Source: Nanobdellota archaeon (GTDB lineage: Archaea > Nanobdellota > Nanobdellia > Woesearchaeales > JACPBV01). Taken from it: a stretch of 33,981 bases of DNA. The notes under the pieces are model-generated. The model saw nothing but the letters and a program-made list of their open reading frames with translations, ran no database searches and was not told where the DNA came from. Made by a program: the position numbers and the translations under genes. Shown here piece by piece: positions 16,941 through 25,474 of the stretch. The DNA is taken from contig JAHJAV010000008.1 of the NCBI GenBank assembly GCA_018813685.1, forward strand, positions 1-33,981. Direction: 5' to 3'. Positions within the stretch are counted from its first letter, which is position 1, and every line of letters begins with the position of its first letter.

Positions 16941-17555
16941 TTATGCTAATATGGCCACTTTATTCCCTTCTACTTTTATCTTTCCATCTCTGAACAGTTC
17001 AATACCTTTTATTATGATGTTCTGCTCTGCTTTCTGAACCTTTTCTTTTAATGAATCTATTGTTTCATCTTCTTCTACAGGAACTTCTTTCTGTAGGATG
17101 ATTGGGCCAGTGTCTGCGCCTTCATCTATGAATATCAGAGATGCTCCTGTTATTTTGTCTCCATTTTCTAATACTGTTTCGTGAACGCCTTTGTCCATGC
17201 CACCTGCGTATTTTGGCAATAAGCTGGGATGTATGTTCATGACTTTGTTAAGCCATTTTTGGACGAATTGTGAAGACATCAATTTCATATAACCTATTAG
17301 CAGAACTAAGTTGATTTTGTGTTCTTGTAAGAGCTTATCGACTTCCTGGTCGTATTCTTCTCTTGTTTTTCCTTTTGGGTCAAGGAAGATTGCTTTTATG
17401 TTATGGGCTCTAGCTCTTTCAAGGATATAAGCTGATTCCTTATTGCTAAGAACAAAAGAAATCTCAACATCTTTTAAATTGCCGTATTCTATAGAATCAA
17501 TTACTGCCTGCAAATCAGTTCCTTTTGTCGAGCCTAGTACGGCAATCTTTAAAAT
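16941..17555 (-). CDS. purN: phosphoribosylglycinamide formyltransferase
   Basis: Track ORF 16941..17513 extended in frame to (I)LKIAVLGSTKGTDLQAVIDSIE; MNIHPSLLPKY, ADTGPIILQKEV. Apparent AUU start, SD GGTG-gtttga-ATT. Confidence 0.88.
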   Translation of the reverse strand: MLKIAVLGSTKGTDLQAVIDSIEYGNLKDVEISFVLSNKESAYILERARAHNIKAIFLDPKGKTREEYDQEVDKLLQEHKINLVLLIGYMKLMSSQFVQKWLNKVMNIHPSLLPKYAGGMDKGVHETVLENGDKITGASLIFIDEGADTGPIILQKEVPVEEDETIDSLKEKVQKAEQNIIIKGIELFRDGKIKVEGNKVAILA

Positions 17556-17666
17556 TCAAACCACCGTATACAAAGAAAATCTATATAGTTTATAAATGTT
17601 ACTAGAAAATCTTTGTATTTACTCCATGATAGGTATATTTAAAAAAGAAGGTGCAATCCTTTTTTT

Positions 17667-18605
17667 ATGCCATCAACAAAACCAATTAGTGGGAATATTG
17701 TGCCTTATGTTACTTTGTTTAATCATAGTGGTAATGTTGATTATAAAGCTATGTATGCTCTTTTTCAGGCAACTGCTCCTTTTGTGGATGCAGCTTTTGT
17801 TGGCGGCGGCACTGGCCAGGGATGGATGCTGGATCCTCAAGATCTTGGTGACATTGTTAAACTTGCAAAAGGCGTATTTAATCCGAAGCCAGTTATAGCC
17901 GCTATTTGGGAAGTACCTCTCTCATGCTCGCAACCTATAGTTAGAAAGGGAGAAGATTATGCAGGAGTTTTGAAAGCAAGAGGGGTAGATAGTTTGGTGA
18001 TTCCTCCGCCAATAACTGAAACTCCATTGGGAGCTAATGATATATTACAATATTATTCTCGTATAGATAACTTATTCGGAGATATTAGAAAGATCGTATA
18101 TAATAATCCCGGATTAACACATAATCCTTTGACATTGCCTCTTTCTTTGGATATAGCCAGTGCTGTTGAGCTTGGCGGTTATAAAGACAGTTCAGGCGAT
18201 TTAGGCTTTCTTGACAGCCTTCTGCAATTGTCCGAGGGATGGTTTGATGTATACTTAGGTTCAGAGGCTCTTGCAGCTCAGTTATTTCCAGATTCTAATT
18301 ATCAAGGAAAATTTAAAGGGGTTGTGGGAAGCACTGGAAATGCTGCGGCAGAATTCATGGGCGAGTTGTGGAATGCTTATGCGCAAGGCAATTTAGAAAG
18401 ATCCAGACGATTGGGTGATACACTTCTTGAGGCTTTGCCTCTAATTAATGGGCCTAGCAATTCTGAGATTGTGCAAAGATTGACATTTGCACTTAACTCT
18501 GCGGGAATAGGGAGTCCAGATACCCTTTACAATCCAGCTTCTGATGCTGCAAAGGGGGAAGTTATTTCCGGCTTGAAGATGCTTCAGGATGCACTTAAGG
18601 GTTAG
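17667..18605 (+). CDS. DHDPS/NAL-family aldolase (class I, Schiff-base Lys)
   Basis: VGGGTGQGWML, IVYNNPG, GGYKDSSGD (Lys), GVVGSTGNA. Confidence 0.8.
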   Translation: MPSTKPISGNIVPYVTLFNHSGNVDYKAMYALFQATAPFVDAAFVGGGTGQGWMLDPQDLGDIVKLAKGVFNPKPVIAAIWEVPLSCSQPIVRKGEDYAGVLKARGVDSLVIPPPITETPLGANDILQYYSRIDNLFGDIRKIVYNNPGLTHNPLTLPLSLDIASAVELGGYKDSSGDLGFLDSLLQLSEGWFDVYLGSEALAAQLFPDSNYQGKFKGVVGSTGNAAAEFMGELWNAYAQGNLERSRRLGDTLLEALPLINGPSNSEIVQRLTFALNSAGIGSPDTLYNPASDAAKGEVISGLKMLQDALKG

Positions 18606-18612
18606 AAAAAGA

Positions 18613-19461
18613 TTACTCTAGAACTCTTTTCTGCAATTCCATACATTCTAATGTGTTTTCCATCAGGCAGGCTATTGTCATCGGACCTACGCCTTTTGGA
18701 ACTGGAGTTATGTAACCAGCTACTTCCTTTACAGAATCAAAGTCAACATCTCCTACTAATTTGTCAAAGACTTTGTTTGTGCCTACATCTATTACTATTG
18801 CGCCTTTCTTGACCATGTCTTTTGTTATTGCCCTTGCTTTTCCTATTGCAACTACCAATATATCTGCTTGTTTGGTGTATTCTTCCAATGGTTTTGTCCT
18901 AGAGTGGCACATCGTGACTGTGCAGTTTTTCTGCTGCAATAGCATTGCAATTGGCTTTCCTACAATATTTGACCTGCCTACAACAACAGCATGTTTTCCT
19001 TCTAATTTAATGCCAGTTGATTCTATAAGCTTAATTACACCTTTAGGTGTTGCAGGAACAATTATATTTTTTCCGATAAATAAGTTTCCCATGTTTATGG
19101 GGTTGAATCCATCTGCATCCTTATGGGGCAAGATAGAATCTATAATCAGCTGTTCATCAATATGCTTTGGCAGAGGCAGCTGGACGAGCATGCCATGTAT
19201 TTTAGAATCTTGATTTAAATCATCTATTGTTTTTAATAGTTGTTCTTCTGTTGTGTTTTCTGGCAGGATGATCTTTTTTGAATAAAATCCTATATCTGCG
19301 CATTTTTTTTCTTTCATGTTGACATAGACCTGAGAAGCAGGGTTATTTCCAACTAATACAACAGCAAGGCCTGGCTTAGACTTTAGCCTGCTTACTTTTT
19401 TCTTTAGATTATTAAGAAGGCCATCAGCTACTTTCCTGCCATCGATTATCTTTGCTGTCAT
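18613..19461 (-). CDS. folD: methylene-THF dehydrogenase/cyclohydrolase
   Basis: GNNPASQVYVNMKEKKCADIG, GMLVQLPLPKH, ATPKGVIKLIE, VVGRSNIVGKPIAMLL, PVPKGVGPMTIACLMENT. Confidence 0.95.
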   Translation of the reverse strand: MTAKIIDGRKVADGLLNNLKKKVSRLKSKPGLAVVLVGNNPASQVYVNMKEKKCADIGFYSKKIILPENTTEEQLLKTIDDLNQDSKIHGMLVQLPLPKHIDEQLIIDSILPHKDADGFNPINMGNLFIGKNIIVPATPKGVIKLIESTGIKLEGKHAVVVGRSNIVGKPIAMLLQQKNCTVTMCHSRTKPLEEYTKQADILVVAIGKARAITKDMVKKGAIVIDVGTNKVFDKLVGDVDFDSVKEVAGYITPVPKGVGPMTIACLMENTLECMELQKRVLE

Positions 19462-19505
19462 ATGTTTAGTTTAATTATGTTTATATATAAATTTTGTTGT
19501 TTTAT

Positions 19506-19692
19506 GTATGTGCATAGCATCTTCAAAATTCTTGACGGAAGAGGCAAAGGAGCTGCGTTCCCGTAGTCTCGGAAATCAGAGATTTCTGAGATCTCCAAAA
19601 TGCATAGCATTTTCGAGAGGAGCAACCCCTCGCGACGCTCGTCGATAATATTTGATTTAAGGAATTTTGACATTAGGACGCTATGCACATAC
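19506..19692. mobile_element. MITE-like element, copy 2 (187 nt)
   Basis: 13-bp perfect terminal IR GTATGTGCATAGC/GCTATGCACATAC flanked by 8-bp direct repeats TGTTTTAT (19498-19505, 19693-19700); same length and core as copy 1. Confidence 0.85.
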
Positions 19693-19790
19693 TGTTTTAT
19701 GGGTTTTTGTTCTTGAATTGATTCTGTTTTTGAATACTTAAACTTTCAGAAGCGAAACTTATTTATATAAAATTGATAATTGTAACATAA

Positions 19791-21092
19791 ATGGTATACC
19801 TTAGCGAGCTGAAAAATAACTGCGTGTATGATTCTGGTAATCTTTGTTTAGGTAAATTGATAGATTTAGTTTTTGTAGACGGAACGAATTATGCAGAGAT
19901 AACCCATCTGATATTCCAGGATGAAATCAAATACAAGAAAAAGATACCCTGGTCTTTTGTAAAGGAATTTAAGGATGAGGCAGACGGCAAGGGGAAACAG
20001 ATCAGCATATGCCTGAATTCTAAATCTCAGGATATAACTCCTTTTTTCATGAAAGATAATGAAACTCTTGTAGGGGACATATTGGATAAGCAGGTAATCG
20101 ATATAAACGGCGTTAAAGTAGTAAGAGTTAATGATGTGATATTGGGAAAGGTTGAAAATAAATTTTATATTGTTGCTGTCTGCGTTGGGGCGACAAGTTT
20201 TGTCAGAAGATTGGGATTGTGGAGATTGTCTGATGCTGCTTCTTCAAGAATGAGGGAAAGTATAATTCCGTGGAAGTCTGTTGAAAGATTAGACTCTGAA
20301 TTTCATGACCTTCACCTAAAGATACAAAAAGAAAAACTAAAAGACCTTCATCCAGAGGATATAGCAGATATCATGGAAGACCTTTCATACTCGCAGAGGA
20401 TTCTTCTCTTTAATACACTTGATGAGAGAAAAGCAGCCAAGACTTTGCTTAAGTCAGATGAAGATGTTCAGGATTCTTTTTTAAAGAGCTTTAAGATGAG
20501 CAAGATAAAAGACCTGCTTGAGAATATTCCTTCTGACCAGGCTGCAGACATAATAAGCTTGATGCCAACTAAAAAAGGGGAGGAGATATTGACTGCAATG
20601 GATTCTAAACTTGCTATGAAGATAAGAAAGGTCCTTAATTATTATCCTGAGTCTATAGGGGCTATAATGAAAACAGAGTTTATAACTATCTCAGAGGATT
20701 TTACTGTCCAGAAAACAATTACATGGCTTAGGCAGGTAAAGCCTCAGTCTGATAGGATGTATCATCTTTATGTTGTAAATAAAGATAATCATCTTGTAGG
20801 TGTTCTTTCTGTAAGGGCCCTGATAATTGCCAATCCTAAAACAAAGATAACTGAGGTAATGAGTCGGAAAATCATTTATTTAAGGACTAACAGCCCAAAA
20901 GAGAATGCGAGCAGGCTGATGGCAAGATATGATCTGTTGGTTCTTCCAGTTATAGATAAAGATGGAGTTTTGAGGGGCATAGTAAAAGCAGATGACGTGA
21001 TAGATGAATATCTTCCAAAAAAATTAAAAAGAGAGAGATTTCTTCCGTTAAGGTTAAGGCAGATACACAATGGAATCAGTAAAAAAGATTAA
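19791..21092 (+). CDS. soluble PRC-barrel/MgtE_N/CBS-pair protein (probable Mg2+ sensor)
   Basis: LKDLHPEDIADIMEDLSYSQRILLFNTLDERKAAKTL (MgtE_N) then tandem CBS; no MgtE membrane domain. Confidence 0.8.
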   Translation: MVYLSELKNNCVYDSGNLCLGKLIDLVFVDGTNYAEITHLIFQDEIKYKKKIPWSFVKEFKDEADGKGKQISICLNSKSQDITPFFMKDNETLVGDILDKQVIDINGVKVVRVNDVILGKVENKFYIVAVCVGATSFVRRLGLWRLSDAASSRMRESIIPWKSVERLDSEFHDLHLKIQKEKLKDLHPEDIADIMEDLSYSQRILLFNTLDERKAAKTLLKSDEDVQDSFLKSFKMSKIKDLLENIPSDQAADIISLMPTKKGEEILTAMDSKLAMKIRKVLNYYPESIGAIMKTEFITISEDFTVQKTITWLRQVKPQSDRMYHLYVVNKDNHLVGVLSVRALIIANPKTKITEVMSRKIIYLRTNSPKENASRLMARYDLLVLPVIDKDGVLRGIVKADDVIDEYLPKKLKRERFLPLRLRQIHNGISKKD

Positions 21093-22314
21093 CTGGAAGC
21101 ATATCTTATTTATTCTTGGGATAATTGGGCCGGGTATCATTACAGCCACTGTTGATAATGATGCTGGGGGAATAACTACTTATTCTGTAGCTGGAGCGCA
21201 TTTTGGCTATAGCTTGTTGTGGAGCCTGATACCTATAACTATATTGCTTGTTATTGTACAGGAGATGGTAGCGAGGATAGGCGCTGTCACTGGAAAAGGA
21301 TTGGCTGACCTGATTAGGGAGAATTTTGGGATAAAGATAACTTTTTTTATCATGATAGGATTAGTGTTTGCTAATCTGTTTGTTACACTAGCTGAGTTTG
21401 CAGGGATTGCAGCTGCTGGTGAATTATTTGGGATAAGCAGGTTTGTTTTAGTCCCTATAGCGGCATTTTTAGTATGGTTTTTGATATTGAAATTGGATTA
21501 TAAGATTCTTGAAAAATTCTTTTTTGTCGTGATATTCCTTTATATAGCTTATATAATATCTGGATTCATGGCTAAACCCCCATGGGGAACTGCATTAAAG
21601 GAGTTTGTGATGCCTACAATACATTTCAGTAAGGGATACTTATTTTTGCTGATTGCTGTTATCGGAACAACTATAACTCCATGGATGCAGTTTTACCTTC
21701 AGAGCTCTATTGTTGAGAAAGGGATAAGGAAAGAAGAGTATAAATATTCAAGATGGGATGTGATAATAGGGTCTATAACTACAGATGTAGTTTCATTTTT
21801 TATAATAGTTACCTGTTCAGCTGTTTTATTCACTAAGGGAATTCGCATAGAAAGCGCTGTTGATGCTGCTCAGGCACTGCAGCCGTTTGCCGGACAGTAT
21901 GCTACTATGCTTTTTGCTATAGGTTTTTTTGCAGCTGCTTTGTTTGGAGCTTTTATACTTCCTATAGCTACTGCTTATTATGTGTGTGAGGCTTTTGGGT
22001 GGGAATCAGGAGTTAATAAGAAATTTAAACAGGCAAAAAGTTTCTATATATTATTATCTTTGATGATATTTGTCTCTGCAGCTGCAATATTAATACCTAA
22101 TATCAACCTTATCTATCTTATGCTTTTGGCGCAGTTTATGAATGGAATATTACTGCCTGTAATATTGATAGTGATACTTAAACTGGTAAATGACAAGAAA
22201 CTTATGGGGGATTACAGAAATAGCAGATGGATGAATATTGTTGCCTGGACAGGTTGTGTTTTGATAATTGGCGTGAGTGCTGCTTTGCTTGTGACGACTG
22301 TTATGGGTGGTTAG
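21070..22314 (+). CDS. Nramp-family transporter (NRMT-like, putative Mg2+)
   Basis: GPGIITATVDNDAGGITTYSVAG replaces the DPGN motif and TTITPWMQFYLQSS replaces MPHNxxLHS; overlaps the upstream sensor gene by 23 nt. Confidence 0.8.
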   Translation: MESVKKINWKHILFILGIIGPGIITATVDNDAGGITTYSVAGAHFGYSLLWSLIPITILLVIVQEMVARIGAVTGKGLADLIRENFGIKITFFIMIGLVFANLFVTLAEFAGIAAAGELFGISRFVLVPIAAFLVWFLILKLDYKILEKFFFVVIFLYIAYIISGFMAKPPWGTALKEFVMPTIHFSKGYLFLLIAVIGTTITPWMQFYLQSSIVEKGIRKEEYKYSRWDVIIGSITTDVVSFFIIVTCSAVLFTKGIRIESAVDAAQALQPFAGQYATMLFAIGFFAAALFGAFILPIATAYYVCEAFGWESGVNKKFKQAKSFYILLSLMIFVSAAAILIPNINLIYLMLLAQFMNGILLPVILIVILKLVNDKKLMGDYRNSRWMNIVAWTGCVLIIGVSAALLVTTVMGG

Positions 22315-22317
22315 TTC

Positions 22318-23574
22318 TTAATCGAATTCTTTGTAAATAGGGAATTCTACAGTTAGTTTTTCTACGTTCTTTCTTATTCCCTTCTTTAGATCCGCATTGC
22401 CAGGGTCTTTTAGCACACTTGTGATAAATTCTCCGGCTTGTTCCATTTCTCCTTCTTTCATTCCCCTTGTAGTTAGAGAAGGAGTTCCCATCCTGATACC
22501 TGAAGGGTCAAACGGACTTCTGGTTTCAAAAGGAATTGTGTTCCTGTTTGTATAGATCCCTGCTTCTTCCAAGGCTGTAGAACCTATTTTCCCGGTTATT
22601 CCAACTGAGGTTGCATCTATCAGGACTAAATGATTGTCTGTACCTCTGGATATTATCCTGATCCCATTATCTCCAAGAACTTTAGCCAATATTGCTGCAT
22701 TCTTTTTTATTTGCTCCTGGTAAGGCTTAAAATCAGGTTTCATTGCTTCTTCAAAGCAGACTGCTTTTGCTGCAATAACATGTTCCATTGGCCCACCCTG
22801 CAAGCCAGGAAATACTGCTTTGTCTATCTGTTTTGCAAATTTTTCTTTACATAATATGATTGCACTTCTAGGTCCACGAAGAGTTTTATGCGTTGTTGTC
22901 ATTACAATATCCGCAGAACTGCAGTCTTTATGCACTCCTCCAAGAATTAAACCTACAATGTGGCTTACATCAGCCAGATGAACTGCACCTATTTCATGGG
23001 CAATCTTTGTGAACTTGTCAAAGTCTATTTCTCTTGGATAAGCTGTTGCTCCTGAAATAATCATTTTTGGCTTTTCTTTATGAGCTAGTTCAGCTAACTT
23101 ATCATAATTTATTCTTTCAGTATCCTTCTCAACACCATAATGAATCATATTGTAGAGTTTGCCAGAGAAATTAACAGGGCTCCCATGGGTTAAATGCCCG
23201 CCATGGCTTAAGTCCATGCCCATTGCTTTGTCCCCTACATTTAGCATTGCAAAGTAAACAGCTTGGTTGGCTGTAGAGCCTGCATTTGGCTGGACATTGG
23301 CGTGATCTGCTTTAAAGAGTTTTTTTGCCCTTTCAATAGCTAAGTTCTCTATTTGATCAATAAACTGGTTTCCTGTATAATATCTTTTTCCAGGATAGCC
23401 TTCTGAATATTTATTAGATAATGGGGTTCCCATTGCTTCTAAAACAGCAACAGAAGCATGATTTTCAGAGGGAATCATACACAAACCGTTTTTTTGCCTG
23501 TTAATCTCGCTTTTGACTAAATTATAAACAACACTGTCTTGTTTTTTTAATGATTCTAACATATTACCACCCAT
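22318..23574 (-). CDS. glyA: serine hydroxymethyltransferase
   Basis: IPSENHAS, NKYSEGYPGKRYYTGN, VQPNAGSTANQAVY, TTTHKTLRGPRSAII. Probably starts at ATG 23562 (GGTGGTAAT-ATG). Confidence 0.95.
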   Translation of the reverse strand: MGGNMLESLKKQDSVVYNLVKSEINRQKNGLCMIPSENHASVAVLEAMGTPLSNKYSEGYPGKRYYTGNQFIDQIENLAIERAKKLFKADHANVQPNAGSTANQAVYFAMLNVGDKAMGMDLSHGGHLTHGSPVNFSGKLYNMIHYGVEKDTERINYDKLAELAHKEKPKMIISGATAYPREIDFDKFTKIAHEIGAVHLADVSHIVGLILGGVHKDCSSADIVMTTTHKTLRGPRSAIILCKEKFAKQIDKAVFPGLQGGPMEHVIAAKAVCFEEAMKPDFKPYQEQIKKNAAILAKVLGDNGIRIISRGTDNHLVLIDATSVGITGKIGSTALEEAGIYTNRNTIPFETRSPFDPSGIRMGTPSLTTRGMKEGEMEQAGEFITSVLKDPGNADLKKGIRKNVEKLTVEFPIYKEFD

Positions 23575-23597
23575 GAATATTGAGAAATAGGTGCTTT

Positions 23598-23628
23598 AAA
23601 TACATTTCTATACTTCACTAATCACTTT
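23598..23628. repeat. 31-bp direct repeat, copy A (flanks Fic cassette)
   Basis: AAATACATTTCTATACTTCACTAATCACTTT, exact match to 24843-24873. Confidence 0.95.
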
Positions 23629-23641
23629 CTATTTGGTCGAA

Positions 23642-24658
23642 CTAATAAATCCTAATCCTTCCTTTTTGTATCTCCCACCTGCCGATGCTAGAGGAGCCGC
23701 CCTTTATGATTCCTTCTTTCTTGTATTCATCAATCATTTTTCCTGTTTTCTTTAGCTGCTCAACAAAGTATTTTGCAAGCTTGCTCTCTCTTCTTTCAAT
23801 AGCTTTTGCGAGAGCATTGCTGTAAGACCTGTGATTTTCGCTAAAGAATATTACTGGCATAAAAAAAGACTTCATAAGCAAAGCGTTGAGCAAAATCCTG
23901 CCTACCCTACCATTGCCATCCTGAAATGGATGTATCTGTTCGAACTTCCAATGAAACTTAAGCGATATAATGGGGGTGTATTCCTTTTTCATTCTGCCCT
24001 TAAGCCAAGATATAAGCATATTAATCTCTTCCTTTACTTTCTCTTTGGGTGTTGTTATTGATGCTATTCCGCCTGCGCCTACTACATTATTTGCCGCTTT
24101 GTACTTTCCAGCTATTTCATCATCAATCCCTTTAAACAACAGCATATGGATTTTTCTCAGTGAGGCAGAATTCCATTTCATATCCTTTGAAAAAGCAAAG
24201 TTTATTGCATCCAGTGAGTTTACAATTTCTATGTCTATTTTAGTCCTAGGTTTTTTTCTTTTGTTTATTATTTTTTCAATGTCCCCCCGTGTTACTCTGG
24301 AGCCTTCAGCGCGATTCGAGTTTAAAACGAAAAGGGTGACAAATAAGTCTTTAAATAGCTTGAATTCATTTTCGTTCAATTCATGGTTGATGAAGTGATA
24401 CCAAGCACGAGTGCTTTCAATTCTTTGTATGCCATTCGGAGGAAAATAATCTAATATTTCTTTACCCATTTTTTGGGCAGCTATTTTACCAATCTCCTCG
24501 AAATAGCCTTTTAGCTTTTCTTTCAGCTCTTCCTGAGAAAGAAGCTTCTTTCCTAAGTACCGTGTGAACAGTATCCTTTTTCCTTCTGTAGTTCTGAATG
24601 GGAATTCGAAGTAGTAATACTCTATGCCCTTGATTACCTTTTTTCTTATATATTGCAT
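23642..24658 (-). CDS. Fic-family protein (probable AMP-transferase)
   Basis: HPFQDGNGRVGRIL core motif; SNRAEG matches the (S/T)xxxE(G/N) inhibitory motif. Confidence 0.92.
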   Translation of the reverse strand: MQYIRKKVIKGIEYYYFEFPFRTTEGKRILFTRYLGKKLLSQEELKEKLKGYFEEIGKIAAQKMGKEILDYFPPNGIQRIESTRAWYHFINHELNENEFKLFKDLFVTLFVLNSNRAEGSRVTRGDIEKIINKRKKPRTKIDIEIVNSLDAINFAFSKDMKWNSASLRKIHMLLFKGIDDEIAGKYKAANNVVGAGGIASITTPKEKVKEEINMLISWLKGRMKKEYTPIISLKFHWKFEQIHPFQDGNGRVGRILLNALLMKSFFMPVIFFSENHRSYSNALAKAIERRESKLAKYFVEQLKKTGKMIDEYKKEGIIKGGSSSIGRWEIQKGRIRIY

Positions 24659-24842
24659 AGAAAACAGTTAGGCGTCAAATCTTTATAAATTTTTCTATTT
24701 TTGTCGGATATTTCAGGGTTTATCGTCTAGATGGTTAACTTATTTTTTGGTAAAAATGGTTGTTTTGGTTAGGCGTAAGAATCCGAGCAGAAGTTAAATA
24801 TAAACCCTTCGATTGAAGATAATACTAATTATCCAAGAGAAG

Positions 24843-24873
24843 AAATACATTTCTATACTTCACTAATCACTTT
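24843..24873. repeat. 31-bp direct repeat, copy B (3' end of the 5-FCL gene)
   Basis: Identical to 23598-23628; encodes the KVISEV* end of the 5-FCL gene. Confidence 0.95.
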
Positions 24874-25392
24874 ATCTAATCCTATATCCCATCTATCTTT
24901 AGGGATAATCTCCATTATCTGCATGTTAAAAGCTAAACCTATCTTTTTTCCTTTGAAATCTTTTAAGAATTTGTCATAATAACCTTTGCCGTAGCCTATT
25001 CTATGGGCGGTTTTGTCAAAGACAACTCCTGGGACAATTACAAGATCAATCTCTTTGCTTTCTATCTTTTGTATGTTTGTTGGCTCTAGAATTTTGTATT
25101 CATTCTTTTTGTTTAAGTCATCTATTCTATCTATTATCGAAGCAATCATCCTGTCTTTTTCAACAACAGGAACGCAGACTGTTTTTTCTTTTAGAGCTTC
25201 TTTTATCATTTCCATTGTGTTTACTTCAGAGCCGAATGAAACATAGAACATTATTACTTTTGATTTTTTGTATTCTTGTGAGCTGAAGAGATTGTTTTTT
25301 ATTATGCTGGATTTCTTTATGATTTCATCCTTGCTTAGTGCGTTTCTTTTTTTCAGTATAACTCTTCTATTTATCTGTTTCATATCAACCAT
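24853..25392 (-). CDS. 5-formyltetrahydrofolate cyclo-ligase
   Basis: LVIVPGVVFDKTAHRIGYGKGYYDKFL. Confidence 0.9.
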   Translation of the reverse strand: MVDMKQINRRVILKKRNALSKDEIIKKSSIIKNNLFSSQEYKKSKVIMFYVSFGSEVNTMEMIKEALKEKTVCVPVVEKDRMIASIIDRIDDLNKKNEYKILEPTNIQKIESKEIDLVIVPGVVFDKTAHRIGYGKGYYDKFLKDFKGKKIGLAFNMQIMEIIPKDRWDIGLDKVISEV

Positions 25393-25474
25393 AAAGAATT
25401 CCTTATTAATAAAACTATTGAAAAATCTTTAATTTTTCAATCGGTTTAAAATCTTTGATTTTAAAACTTATTGT

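Noticed and set aside
17590-17616. Degenerate copy of the folD 3' end near the aldolase gene (TTACTAGAAAATCTTT vs TTACTCTAGAACTCTTT)
   Set aside because: Too short and gapped to distinguish from chance in AT-rich DNA.
19458-19688. Track ORF 19458..19688 (minus)
   Set aside because: Runs through the MITE-like element; not preserved in element copy 1, where the frame is broken.
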